From the NCBI GenBank assembly GCA_963776505.1, contig CAVZNH010000050.1, positions 228,164-292,163 of the forward strand: DNA of 64,000 bases, written 5' to 3'. Under the pieces are notes generated by a model. It saw only the letters and a program-made list of their open reading frames with translations, was not told the origin of the DNA and made no database searches. Each line of letters starts with the position of its first letter. Positions within the stretch are counted from its first letter, which is position 1. Origin of the DNA: JAMXLO01 sp963776505. Lineage in GTDB: Bacteria > Pseudomonadota > Alphaproteobacteria > Acetobacterales > Acetobacteraceae. This document shows positions 9,787 to 19,033 of this stretch, one piece after another. A program made the translations under genes and the position numbers.

Positions 9787-10553
9787 GCCGCGCGGCCTCT
9801 TCGCGGAACTGCGGTTCGCCGACATTGAACGTGCTGTAGACTCGCTGAAGGTCACGCTCGCTCATGCCGCAAGCGGCGAGCTTGGTGCTCAGCGATGGCG
9901 TGTTCGGCGATTCCATCGGCCCGAAGCAGCCATAGCAGCCGCGATTGTACGCCGGGACAGATCGCGCCGCAGCCAGCATGTGTGACCGGCCCGAGGCATG
10001 GGATGCCGCGAACCAGGACGCAGGCCGTGCCGCGCAGCTTGCACTCGACGCAGACGCTGTGCGCCGGTGTGTTGGGCTTGCGTGCATTGAGGAACGCGGC
10101 CAGCACCTCGAGCAACTGGTGCTTGTTGATCGGGCAGCCATGCAGTTCGAAATCGACGTTGACGTGCGCCTTGATCGGCGTCGAGGTGGCGAGCGTATCG
10201 ATGAAGTCCGGTCGCGCATACACCGCCTGCGTGAACTCGCGCACATCGCGGAAATTGCGCAGCGCCTGGATGCCGCCCGCGGTGGCGCAGGCGCCGATGG
10301 TGATCAGCGTGCGCGACTGCCGCCGCACCGCATGCAGACGTTCCGCATCGTGCGGCGTGGTGACAGAGCCTTCGACCAGTGACACGTCATAAGGACCCCG
10401 CAGGACGCCGCGTGTGGCTTCGGGAAAGTAGGCGATGTCGATCGCTCCCGCGACTGCCAGCAATTCGTCCTCGCAGTCGAGCAGCGACAGCTGGCAGCCA
10501 TCGCAGGAGGCGAACTTCCAGACGGCGAGCTTAGGCTTGCGTGCAGGGGTCAT
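9776..10553 (-). CDS. hyhS: Group 3b [NiFe] hydrogenase small (delta) subunit, frameshifted
   Basis: Iron-sulfur small subunit of about 258 residues that carries electrons from the NiFe site toward the flavin subunit. It begins with the proximal-cluster motif FASCDGCQLS and later shows ITIGACATAGG, HGCPIN and CGAICP. The frame breaks near 9958, after CGAICP; the family sequence continues in another frame as AYNRGCYGCFGP and ends at 9776. There is no signal peptide, consistent with a cytoplasmic enzyme. The gene starts 64 bases after hyhG, a gap filled by a family A palindrome, and overlaps hyhL by 11 bases. Confidence 0.92.
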
Positions 10554-10561
10554 ACCAAGAA

Positions 10562-10603
10562 CTCCTCCCCCTCCCCTTGCGGGAGGGGGCCAGGGGGAGG
10601 GGA
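10562..10603. repeat. GC-rich palindromic repeat, family A copy 3
   Basis: CTCCCCCTCCCC...GGGAGGGGG hairpin plus a GGGGGAGGGG arm, placed within the hydrogenase operon between hyhG and hyhS. It may tune the mRNA levels of the two halves of the operon. Confidence 0.8.
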
Positions 10604-10617
10604 CCCAAGTCCCGATC

Positions 10618-11478
10618 TCATATCTCCCTCAGCCCCAGCAACCGGCGCACCTTGTCGTAGCGCATCACCGCGCCGTCCTTGCAGATGAAGCTGCCGGCGA
10701 ACTGGCAGTGACCACACAACCCGACGGCACATTGCATATTGCGCTCCAGCGACAGATGGATCGTCTCCTCCGGCATGCCGATATCGTGCAGCGCGCTGGC
10801 GGCGAACCGCATCATCACCTCCGGCCCGCACACCAGCGCCATTGCGTTCTCGGCATCAATGCCGAGACGCGGGATCAGCTTGGTCACCACGCCGACATGG
10901 CCACGCCAGTCGCTGCCGGCGTGATCCACGGTGACCTCGATCTCCATATCGAGCTGGCGTCGCCAGCTTGCGAGCTGCCGACGGAACAGAATGTCCTCCG
11001 GCCGCCTTGTGCCATACAACAGCACCAGCTTGCCGAACCGCTTTCGCTCCGCTCGCAGCGCATAGAGCGCGGGGCGCAGCGGCGCCAACCCCAATCCACC
11101 GGCTACCACAACCACGTCGCGACCATGGCCATCCGCCACCGGCCACGCAGTGCCATACGGACCGCGCAGCCCCAGCGTGTCGCCGGTGGCAAGTCGGGTC
11201 ACTGCCTCGCTCACCTTGCCGACGGCGCGAACGGTCTGCACCAGACGCGCCGTGTCAGCCGTGTCGCCGCTGATGCTGACCGGAATCTCGCCGACGCCGA
11301 ACACGTACATCATGGTGAATTGGCCTGGCGCGTAGTCCATCAGCTTCTGGCCGTCCTGCGCCACCAGATCGAGCGTCCAGGTATCCGCCAGTTCGCGCGT
11401 GCGCCGCGTCACCCGCGCGATGCGCGGCAACATCGCGTCCGGTGCCAGCGACTGCGCGCGTTCAGCGAGCCGGTCCAT
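10618..11478 (-). CDS. hyhG: Hydrogenase FAD/NAD(P)-binding (gamma) subunit
   Basis: Diaphorase-type subunit of 286 residues resembling dihydroorotate dehydrogenase electron-transfer subunits. It transfers electrons between the hydrogenase Fe-S chain and NAD(P). An FAD-binding barrel (APGQF; PVSIS) is followed by an NAD-binding domain (VVVAGGLGLAPLRP) and a C-terminal [2Fe-2S] cysteine motif (CAVGLCGHCQF, then a further Cys in FICKDG). The start overlaps the end of the upstream cyclic-nucleotide-domain gene by 17 bases, supporting cotranscription. Confidence 0.93.
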   Translation of the reverse strand: MDRLAERAQSLAPDAMLPRIARVTRRTRELADTWTLDLVAQDGQKLMDYAPGQFTMMYVFGVGEIPVSISGDTADTARLVQTVRAVGKVSEAVTRLATGDTLGLRGPYGTAWPVADGHGRDVVVVAGGLGLAPLRPALYALRAERKRFGKLVLLYGTRRPEDILFRRQLASWRRQLDMEIEVTVDHAGSDWRGHVGVVTKLIPRLGIDAENAMALVCGPEVMMRFAASALHDIGMPEETIHLSLERNMQCAVGLCGHCQFAGSFICKDGAVMRYDKVRRLLGLREI

Positions 11479-11924
11479 AGACGTCCAGAAGCTGCAATCG
11501 CATGGCCTGCAACCGTTGCACCAGCACGGGCAAAAAGCGCTTCAGCAGCGCATAGCCGAGATCGTGGTCAACCTCGCACTTGTCGCGCAGGCACTTCGCA
11601 TCGAGCGCGATCGCGCGCACCAGTCGCGGTCGCCCGCGCGTCGTAGCCCCAGCGATAAGGCGGCAGCAGCCATGTCAACCCGACGATGTCGCCCTCGCCC
11701 AGCGTCTCGAACTGCACCGCGCCACGGCCAGGCGCGGCGACCTCCAGTGCGACGCGGCCATGGCGGATCAAATAGATCCAGTCCGCCGGGTCCTCCGCAT
11801 GGAACAGATACTGCTCGGCGTCGAACCGCACGTTCTTTGCGCAGCCCGCGGCCAGGTTGATGAATTCAGCGCCGAGCCCTTCGAACAGCCGGTGCTCGGA
11901 GACGATGCGTTCAAGCCCTTCCAT
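11462..11924 (-). CDS. Cyclic-nucleotide-binding-domain protein in the hydrogenase operon, frameshifted
   Basis: Protein of about 153 residues. Residues 10-95 form a cNMP-binding/Crp-like beta-roll (LFEGLGAEFINLAAG, IYLIRHGRVAL, GEGDIVG). The frame breaks near 11622; the corrected tail reads LVRAIALDAKCLRDK and ends at 11462, overlapping hyhG by 17 bases. There is no helix-turn-helix, so it is not a classical transcription factor. Sitting between hyhB and hyhG, it could be a regulatory subunit or a sensor that gates the hydrogenase; that is inference. Such a gene is known in some group 3b operons. Confidence 0.8.
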
Positions 11925-13041
11925 CGCTACCTCCTTCGCCGCGGATGGCGCTGACCTCTTCGGTGATATCGATGCCGACCGGACACCAGGTGATGCAGCG
12001 TCCGCAGCCGACGCAACCCGATGTGCCGAACTGATCGACCCAGTTCGCCAGCTTGTGCGTCATCCACTGCCGATAGCGCGAGCGCGCCGAACCGCGCACC
12101 GACCCGCCATGGATGTAGGAAAAATCCATGGTGAAGCAGGAATCCCAGCGACGCTTGCGCTCCGCCGCGTTGCCGGCAAGATCATTCTCATCCACCACCG
12201 CGGTGCAAAAGCACGTCGGACACACCATCGTGCAATTGCCGCAGGTCAGACAGCGTTCCGCCACATCGTCCCAGCGCGGATGTTCCAGATTGGCCTGCAG
12301 CAGCTCGCGCACGTCATCGGACCGCATATGCCGTCCCATGTTGCCTTCGGCCCGCGCGGTCGCTTCGGCCGCGAGAGCGCTGTGCCGCTGGTCAGCCGGC
12401 GCGTGCGGCACACTTGCGAGCAGCGCCGCACCGCGCTCACTGCCCACTTCGACCAGGAATTCATGCTCGCTACCGAGCAGCTCCGTCAGCGAAAGGTCGA
12501 AACCGGCCTCCGCCTTTGGCCCGGTGTTCATCGACACACAGAAGCAAGTGCCGCCTGCCTGCCCGCAGTTCACCGCGACGATGAAAGCGCCTTCGCGCCG
12601 CGCCTGGTAGTGCGGATCGACATACGGGCCATGCAGGAACACCCGATCCTGAATGGCGATCGCGTGCAGCTCGCATGATCGCACCGCGAGGAAGGCGTAA
12701 CGTTCTGCGGGCTCCGCGGTCTCGGTCACCGTCATCCCGTCATCAGTGCGCTCTGCCCGCCACAGCCGCAGCAACGGCGGGTGTAAAAAACGCTTCCAGG
12801 CATGCGGGCCGACATTGTAGCCGAACAGCGCCGCATCCTCGCGCCGCCGCACGCGGTAGTGGCCGCCCTCCTGCTCGTCCGTCCAGCCGGCGGGCAGATC
12901 GGCGAGCGATTCGATATCGTCATATACGATCGCCTGGTCACGCAGCCGCGGGCCGATCACACGGAACCCTTCGGCGCGCAGGCCGTCGATGAGACCCGCA
13001 AGCCCCTCGTGCGTGATCACAGAAGCCGCGTGGTCGTTCAT
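11911..13041 (-). CDS. hyhB: Hydrogenase 4Fe-4S electron-transfer (beta) subunit
   Basis: Iron-sulfur subunit of 376 residues, first gene of the hydrogenase operon. The C-terminal region holds two 4Fe-4S motifs, CLTCGNCTMVCPTC and CVGCGRCITWCPVG. The N-terminal part resembles the beta subunit of archaeal sulfhydrogenase (FLAVRSCELHAI, DPHYQARRE, CFCVSMNTGP). The start at 13041 has GAAGG ten bases upstream; an in-frame start at 13119 is possible but lacks a good ribosome-binding site. It overlaps the cyclic-nucleotide gene by 14 bases. Confidence 0.92.
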   Translation of the reverse strand: MNDHAASVITHEGLAGLIDGLRAEGFRVIGPRLRDQAIVYDDIESLADLPAGWTDEQEGGHYRVRRREDAALFGYNVGPHAWKRFLHPPLLRLWRAERTDDGMTVTETAEPAERYAFLAVRSCELHAIAIQDRVFLHGPYVDPHYQARREGAFIVAVNCGQAGGTCFCVSMNTGPKAEAGFDLSLTELLGSEHEFLVEVGSERGAALLASVPHAPADQRHSALAAEATARAEGNMGRHMRSDDVRELLQANLEHPRWDDVAERCLTCGNCTMVCPTCFCTAVVDENDLAGNAAERKRRWDSCFTMDFSYIHGGSVRGSARSRYRQWMTHKLANWVDQFGTSGCVGCGRCITWCPVGIDITEEVSAIRGEGGSDGRA

Positions 13042-13200
13042 CAAACCATAACCTTCATCGACTACGCCGACGCCGTGACAATGCCCCGGCAGGTTCACAC
13101 AGGCATTGATCCAGCTCAATGCGCGTTGTGCGCCACTGGGTGATCGTGCCGCAATGCCACAAGCGATTCAGATGATGATGTTGTCAACGGGCGCGCACTC

Positions 13201-14699
13201 ATGAGCCAGGCCTCAGCGGCACTTGCCCCACAGAAATCCGGCATTGCCCGGTATTCCACTGGTGGCGCGTCGCAATACCGGTGCTGGTCGTGCTCGGGCT
13301 TGCCACGCTGCCGCCGCCCGCAGGGCTGGCGCATAACGCCTGGCTGTATTTCGCTGTCTTCGCCGGCGTGATCGCCGCGCTGGTGACCGAGCCGCTGCCC
13401 AACCCTGCCATCGGCATGGTGGGGCTGTCGCTGATGGCGGTGCTGTCGCGCTACACGCTGTTCGCGCCGGCAGACCTGGACAAGCCCGGCTTCAATATCA
13501 CCAGCCAGACCATCAACTGGGCACTTTCCGGCTTCGCCAGCACGACCGTCTGGCTGGTCGCCGCCGCGTTCATGTTCGCTCTTGGCTACCAGAAGACCGG
13601 ACTGGGCCGCCGCATCGCCCTGCTCCTGGTGCGCGCGCTGGGTCGTAACACACTGCTGGTGGGCTACGCCACGACACTGGCGGACACCGTGCTGGCGCCG
13701 TTCACGCCCTCCAATACAGCGCGCAGCGCCGGCATCATTTTCCCCATCGTGAACAACCTGCCGTCGCTCTACGACTCGCGACCGAATGACGCGTCGGCAC
13801 GGCGGTTCGGCGGCTACATCATGTGGACGACTTTTGCCGCCGGCTGCGTGACCAGCTCGCTGTTCATGACGGCCTGCGCGCCCAATTTCCTGGCGATCGG
13901 ATTCATCAGCACGATCGTGCACGTGCACATCAGCTATGTACAGTGGATGAAAGCCTCGCTGCCCTTCGCGCTGCCGTTGCTGCTGGCAGTGCCATTGCTG
14001 ACCTATGCGCTGTATCCGCCCGAGATCAAGCGCAGCACCGAGGTAACTGTCTGGGCAGGCAATGAGCTGCGCGGGATGGGCACGATCTCGCTACACGAGA
14101 TCATCCTGGGGGTGCTGGTGGTCTGCGCGATCGTGCTCTGGGTGACCGGCGGCAGCTTCATCGACCCGACCCTGACCGCGCTCGCGGCCATCGCGCTGAT
14201 GCTGGTGTGCGGCGTCGTGTCCTGGGATGACATGGCGAAGAATCATTCCGCCTGGACCACGCTGGTGCTGCTGGCGACGCTGGTGACACTCGCTGACGGA
14301 CTGTCGCGCGCCGGCTTCGTCAAGTGGTTCGCCGAGTTCACCGCGGCGCATGTCGGCGGCAACTCGCCGACGCTGATCCTGGTGCTGCTGGTCGCGGTGT
14401 ACTTCTTCTCGCACTACATGTTCGCGAGCCTCACCGCGCATACCACGGCGATGATGCCGATGATGCTGGCCGCGGGGATGGGCATACCGGGGCTCCTGGC
14501 GCCGACCCTGGCGATGGCGCTCGCGCTCACCACCGGGATCATGGGGGTGATCACGCCCTACGCGACGGGGCCTGGGCTCGCCTATTACAACAGCGGCTAC
14601 CTGCCGCCGGCCGATTTCTGGCGGTTGGGAACGATCTTCGGGTTGATCTTCCTCGCAGCGCTGCTGGGGATCGGTGTGCCGTTGCTCGCGATGCGGTGA
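13201..14699 (+). CDS. DASS-family anion/dicarboxylate symporter, frameshifted near N-terminus
   Basis: Inner-membrane carrier of about 499 residues with 11-12 hydrophobic segments, of the CitT/YbhI/2-oxoglutarate-malate translocator type. Two family substrate/Na+-site motifs are visible: PSNTARSAG near residue 175 and SLTAHTTAMMP near residue 415. The ATG at 13201 is followed by a polar N-terminus; the frame shifts near 13257, and the corrected reading gives WWRVAIPVLVV entering the first membrane segment. The gene is divergent from the hydrogenase operon across about 160 bases. It probably imports a di- or tricarboxylate; specificity is not evident. Confidence 0.88.
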
Positions 14700-14765
14700 C
14701 GACCGGCCGGTGAATGCGAAGCAGTGAAGCGACTTTGTAACACGTAAGAATTGATTGTGGCGGGC

Positions 14766-15479
14766 ATGAATATCCCGCGCTGCGAAACATGGCCAGCCAC
14801 GCCCGGCAGGCGCCTGATGGCGCGCTATCTGTCCGACCTTCTGATGTCGATCTGCTTGGCTCTGGCCGTTGGTTGGCTATTCCAGGCGGCCACCGGCCAT
14901 ATCCATCTGCGCGATGCGATGATCACGCAGAATGGGACGTATGTGGCGATCAGCCGGTTCACGCCTGGCAACCTTGTCGCCAGCTACCTCGATACGGTCG
15001 AGCGCATGACGCAACACGCTCCCGCCAGCTACCGTCTGGCCGATGGCGTCGGAGCAGCCATCGAACACACGGTCATCATGGTGGCAGGGCTGTTGCTGGC
15101 CATCTGCGTCGGCGTACCGGGCACATTGATCGGTCTCTATCTGGCGGCCAGTGGCATCGCAGGGTGGGTGGTTCTGGCGGGATTCGGCATCGCGATCGGC
15201 GCGGTGTACCACTGGCTGCGGGCAACGAAGATCACGCCGCGTCGGCTGCTGGTGGGTTTGGCGCTGATACCGCTCGCCATATCCGTGATGTTCATCATCT
15301 TGCAGGCGTTGATGGTGGTCGTGCTGGCCACGTGCTTCTGGTTCGCCTCGCTGGCACCCTTCGTGGTGGCCGGCGTAGTGCTCTGCTCGGCCTACTGGCT
15401 GGCATCTCCGCAACGTCGATCACGCGGCTATGGCTATATTGGCGCGCGCAATCCCTCGGGTACTCGCCCGCGCGGCTGA
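14766..15479 (+). CDS. Multi-pass membrane protein of unknown function
   Basis: A 237-residue protein with four to five hydrophobic segments: a first one around residues 24-42 and a dense cluster in the second half (AGLLLAICVGVPG, LIPLAISVMFIILQALMVV). No known family signature is recognised. The ATG at 14766 is chosen over an upstream TTG; an internal ATG at 14817 would also leave all membrane segments intact. It is convergent with the downstream binding-protein gene, with only four bases between stops. Confidence 0.6.
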   Translation: MNIPRCETWPATPGRRLMARYLSDLLMSICLALAVGWLFQAATGHIHLRDAMITQNGTYVAISRFTPGNLVASYLDTVERMTQHAPASYRLADGVGAAIEHTVIMVAGLLLAICVGVPGTLIGLYLAASGIAGWVVLAGFGIAIGAVYHWLRATKITPRRLLVGLALIPLAISVMFIILQALMVVVLATCFWFASLAPFVVAGVVLCSAYWLASPQRRSRGYGYIGARNPSGTRPRG

Positions 15480-15483
15480 GCGG

Positions 15484-16545
15484 TCAGCGCAGCCCCGTCA
15501 TCTTGTCCCACTCGCGGACGAACTGCGTATGGGTCTTGAGAAACGCATCCCAGTCGGTCGGCGCGAGCACCTTGAAGCCGCTGATTGGGATGCCCCCCGC
15601 CGGGGGCGGTACGTCCGCGCGCGGTGAATAGAGCGCCGTGGCGGCTACCAGCGCCTTCTGCCCCGGCACGCCAAGCAGCCAGTCCATGAACAGGCGCGCG
15701 GTCTGCGGATGCGGCGGGTTCTCCAGGATGCCATAGACGCCGGGCGTCGCGGTCAATCCCTCGGGTGCATTGACGAAGGCGATCGGCGCCCCCTTCGCCT
15801 TGAACTGCAGATAGCCTGAATACTGGGCGGTCGAGATCACCTTGTCCTGGCCGTTCACCGTGCGGTCGAATTGCTGCACGTAAGAGTCGAATGCGCGCGG
15901 GCTCAGTTCGCCGAACTGCTTCCAGTAGTCGTCGCCGTAGATCTGCCTGATCATGTACCACGTTACGTGCTGCAGGCCGGAGGTGGAGATCTTGACGTTG
16001 ATCGCGTCCTTCCACCGCGGATCGAGAAGGTCCTTCCAGCTCTTCGGCGCCTGATCGGCCGGCACGAGGTTAGGATTGTAGGCAATGCCGGCAACGATGA
16101 TGACGCCCCAGGTCCACAGACCTTCCGGGCTGCTCTTGTACTCGGGCTTATAGGCTGCGAGTTCCGGTGACTCGTACGGTACGTAGCCTTTGCGCTTCTG
16201 GAAATCCAGCACGAAGCTCATGTCGGTTATCTGCATCACGTCGGCCAGGAACTGCTTCGCCTGGCGTTCGGCGTTCACCTTGGCGTACAGCGCACCTGCC
16301 TGGAGGCGGACATAGTTGGTGGCGATCTGGGGGAACATCTTGTGGAATTCCCCAAGATACTGCGCCATGTTGGTTTCCGGGTCGGTGCTGTAGAGGACGA
16401 ACTGCCCTTCTTTTTCCGCTGCCTCCACGTCAGCGCAGGTCTTGAAGCCATCCATCTGGCGTGGGCTGTCGCACGCAGCGGCCCAGCCGAAGGATGCGAG
16501 CAATAGCACGGCCGAGGCCGCGGTCACCGAACGTAGCCGGTTCAA
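15484..16545 (-). CDS. Extracellular solute-binding protein (Fe3+/polyamine/thiamine type)
   Basis: Periplasmic binding protein of 353 residues with a Sec signal (LLLASFGWAAAC; possibly lipid-anchored or cleaved at the Ala-rich site). The start is a TTG at 16545: a strong GGAGG lies seven bases upstream, while the upstream ATG at 16707 would add a polar stretch ahead of the signal. The mature protein has the type-2 periplasmic binding pattern of AfuA/FbpA-like proteins (VLYSTDPETNM, GVIIVAGIAYN, LFMDWLLGVPGQ). No permease or ATPase genes adjoin it, so it is an orphan receptor or works with a transporter encoded elsewhere. Confidence 0.85.
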   Translation of the reverse strand: MNRLRSVTAASAVLLLASFGWAAACDSPRQMDGFKTCADVEAAEKEGQFVLYSTDPETNMAQYLGEFHKMFPQIATNYVRLQAGALYAKVNAERQAKQFLADVMQITDMSFVLDFQKRKGYVPYESPELAAYKPEYKSSPEGLWTWGVIIVAGIAYNPNLVPADQAPKSWKDLLDPRWKDAINVKISTSGLQHVTWYMIRQIYGDDYWKQFGELSPRAFDSYVQQFDRTVNGQDKVISTAQYSGYLQFKAKGAPIAFVNAPEGLTATPGVYGILENPPHPQTARLFMDWLLGVPGQKALVAATALYSPRADVPPPAGGIPISGFKVLAPTDWDAFLKTHTQFVREWDKMTGLR

Positions 16546-16582
16546 AGGGTTTCCTCCCCTGGTTGCGTTTGAGACTACTTCA

Positions 16583-17768
16583 TCATGCGAGCAGTTCGAG
16601 CGCCGCCCGTGACAGCGCCTGCACACCGAAGCCGATGCACCGTTCGTCCGGCTGATAGGCAGAATTGTGCAGCCGATCGCTGCGTCCGGGCTGTGACGAT
16701 CCGACACGCAACTGGAACGCCGGCACGAGATCGGCCATCAGCGCGAAGTCCTCACCGCCGAGACTTGGCTCGAACTCGCTGATCACGTCGCCCAACTGAT
16801 GACGCACCGCGGCGACCGTCGGTTCCAACACGCTGTCGGTGTTGCGCAGCGGCGGCACACCACGGCGATAATCCACATCGCAGGCGACCCGCATGCCCTC
16901 CAGCATGCCGGCGGCAAGACGCTTGATCGCAGCTCTCGGCGGCATCGCGCGCCGGCGGATGAAGCGTTCGGACCGTGCCTTTGATCAGGCAGGCGTCGGG
17001 GATGATGTTATACGTGGTGCCACCATTGATCGCACCGACGGTGACCACGGCCGGATGAGTTGGCCGAACCTCACGCGAGACGACGGTCTGCAATTGTGCA
17101 ACCAGCATCGCGGCGGCGACGATCGGATCGACCGCATGATGTGGATACGCGGCGTGGCCGGACTTGCCGCGCACGACAATGTCGAACCGGTCCGCCGCCG
17201 CCAGGCAGGCGCCATGCACGAAGCCGAAAGTGCCGACCGGGATCTCCGGGTGGTTGTGGAACCCGAGGGCCAGATCGACCCTGGGGCCGTCCATGACGCC
17301 GTCGGCAATCATGGCCTGCATGCCGCCGATACCCTCCTCGGCCGGCTGGAACACCAGCTTGATGGTGCCCGCGAGTTGCGGCGCGAGCTCCTTGAGAACC
17401 GCGGCAACACCGATCAGCGTCGTTGTGTGGATATCGTGGCCGCAGGCATGCATCAGGCCGGGCTTGGTGCTGGCGAACGGCAGGCCGGTCCTCTCCTCGA
17501 TCGGCAGCGCGTCCATGTCGGCACGGATAGCCAGCACCGGGCCGGGGCGACCGCCCTCGATCAGGCCAACGACACCGGTCTTGCCGATGCCGGTCTGGTG
17601 GGCGATGCCAAGTCGCGAGAGTTCGCGTGCAACGACCCCGGCGGTACGTATTTCCTCGAAGCCGAGTTCAGGGTTGGCGTGGATGTCGCGGCGGATTTCG
17701 ATCAGTGCCGGCTCGATCCGCTGGGTGGCGTCGCGGATCGCGGTCGTTGGTTCGTTGGCGAGGGACAT
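16583..17768 (-). CDS. M20-family amidohydrolase (hippurate hydrolase/IAA-amino-acid hydrolase-like), frameshifted
   Basis: Zinc-dependent amidohydrolase of about 394 residues that cleaves N-acyl amino acids. Readable motifs are ADMDALPI, the metal site MHACGHDIHT near residue 107, FQPAEEG near residue 141 and a C-terminal SLGGEDFALM with the last metal ligands. The frame breaks near 16935, after HPPARDAAE; the tail continues in another frame from AAIKRLAAGM to the stop at 16583. Both parts fit the M20D family length. It lies just upstream of the orphan binding-protein gene on the same strand, so the two may act on one substrate. Confidence 0.88.
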
Positions 17769-17839
17769 GATCGGCCTTCATAGCTACATGGCCGGCATCA
17801 TGTTGGGCATGGCCTGCTACGGCAAGGGAGTGGAACGAC

Positions 17840-18106
17840 CTAAAGTCGCCTCACCCATGACGCGGTGCGCCGCAACCTCTCGGCCGCGGCGGCGGAAAGC
17901 CGCCAGGGGACTTCCTCCCGCACGGTCACCCGCTGCCAGCGCGCGCAGCCTGGACAGCGTACCGTCTGGTCCGCCCGGTCGGGCTTGATCAGCATCCGTG
18001 CCCCGCAGCTGGCGCACAGGCTATGGCGCCGCGGATCCTGATGGGCATCGCGCATGACCTGAGCGAGCAGCGGCCCTCTGGCGAGGGCGAGCGGCAGCCA
18101 CCTCAT
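17840..18106 (-). CDS. Small zinc-ribbon protein
   Basis: An 88-residue protein with a two-CxxC zinc ribbon (CASCGARMLIK ... RCPGCARWQ) in its middle and a basic C-terminus. The start at 18106 is supported by AGGAAAGG upstream; a longer start at 18160 lacks such a site. No function is recognised. It is divergent from the GFA gene. Confidence 0.65.
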   Translation of the reverse strand: MRWLPLALARGPLLAQVMRDAHQDPRRHSLCASCGARMLIKPDRADQTVRCPGCARWQRVTVREEVPWRLSAAAAERLRRTASWVRRL

Positions 18107-18239
18107 CGGCAACCTTTCCTGGAAAATGAAATGATACGGTCTGGGCGCCCGGATCTGCAATGGGTCCTGTCGCGCTGGACTTCGAGGCGGCCCTGATTAC
18201 CCTCGCGGCAATGGAACCGACAATCCCTGATGGTGTAGC

Positions 18240-18644
18240 ATGATCCTCACGGGCGGATGTCAGTGCGGCGCCGTCCGGTACGAAGTGTCAGCCGAACCGC
18301 TACAGGTCTATGTCTGTCATTGTCGCGAATGTCGGCGGCAATCGGCGTCCGCCTTTGGCATTTCGGTCATCGTCCCGGCGGCTGCTTTCGTCCTCACGCA
18401 GGGACGCGTGAAGACGTGGAGCCGGCCGACCGACAGTGGCGGAACACTCGAATGCATGTTCTGCATCGAGTGCGGCACGCGCATCCGGCATTTCGACCCA
18501 CGCCAGGATACCGTCAGCATCAAGGGCGGGTCGCTGGATGACCCGGTCGATATTACGTCGTCGTGCCACATCTGGACGACGCGCAAACTGCCGGGCGTGA
18601 TCATCCCCGACAGCGTTCCGCAATTCGCCGAGGAACCTCCGTGA
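18240..18644 (+). CDS. GFA/CENP-V-type zinc protein
   Basis: A 134-residue protein of the glutathione-dependent formaldehyde-activating (GFA) fold. The zinc cysteines are all present: GGCQCGAVRYE at the N-terminus, CHCRECRR near residue 29 and CIECGTR near residue 78. The founding member was reported to join formaldehyde to glutathione, but most family members have no demonstrated activity. It is a single-gene unit; downstream lies the convergent candidate selenoprotein gene. Confidence 0.9.
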   Translation: MILTGGCQCGAVRYEVSAEPLQVYVCHCRECRRQSASAFGISVIVPAAAFVLTQGRVKTWSRPTDSGGTLECMFCIECGTRIRHFDPRQDTVSIKGGSLDDPVDITSSCHIWTTRKLPGVIIPDSVPQFAEEPP

Positions 18645-18734
18645 TCTGGGGGGACGGGCAGGGAACCCGGCCCTCCGCGATCAGCTAACGAGCCACCGTC
18701 ACGCGGCAGGCACCGCGGGCCGTGTTGCGGGCAA

Positions 18735-18953
18735 TCAGCCGAGGGTGGCGAGTGTTTCCTCGTCTGTCGGGAAGCGGCCGGTTGCCTTCTTCGAGTAGGC
18801 GAGCCTGCCGTCCACCGTGATCTCGAAGACACCGCCGCCAGACCTGCGCAGAGTGACCTGCGCGGCGGGCTGGGTCTTCAGGATCGCGTCCCGCGCCGCA
18901 CGGGCGCGCGGTTCGTAGCCTCACATTCCGCAGTATTCGATTTCGACCTGCAT
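18735..18953 (-). CDS. SelW/Rdx-family candidate selenoprotein with in-frame UGA (CxxU)
   Basis: A 72-residue thioredoxin-like-fold redox protein if UGA at 18921-18923 is read as selenocysteine (residue 11). Before the UGA it reads MQVEIEYCGM and after it GYEPRARAARD, so the site is YCGM-Sec-GY. This matches the YCGxU-GY active site of animal SelW and the CxxC of bacterial Rdx proteins. The C-terminal part also matches the family (GGVFEITVDGRLAYSKK; FPTDEETLATLG) and is in the same frame, with no indel needed. GGGAG lies ten bases before the ATG. A hairpin with a G in the second loop position follows the UGA. If the UGA were a true stop, the product would be 10 residues and the conserved downstream frame would be unexplained. 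A TGC-to-TGA sequencing error is the main alternative. Confidence 0.8.
18890..18911 (-). promoter_or_regulatory. Candidate bacterial SECIS hairpin of the SelW-like gene
   Basis: On the minus strand, CGCGCC (13-18 bases after UGA) pairs with GGCGCG (24-29), enclosing the loop CGTGC; two further C-G pairs can form across a bulged G. The G at loop position 2, about 20 bases from the UGA, fits the usual bacterial SECIS layout. The region is GC-rich, so chance pairing is possible. Confidence 0.5.
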
Positions 18954-19033
18954 CAGAGTGTGTCTCCCGAGTTATGGACACCGGTGCCAGGTTGGCAGGA
19001 GATGGCGCCTGCGGATAGTCCCTGGAGGAACGC

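Noticed and set aside
9776..10553. Hydrogenase small subunit as an inactivated gene
   Set aside because: The shift is one base, and both the proximal and distal cluster cysteines are preserved across it, as in many other genes of this window; error is likelier than loss.
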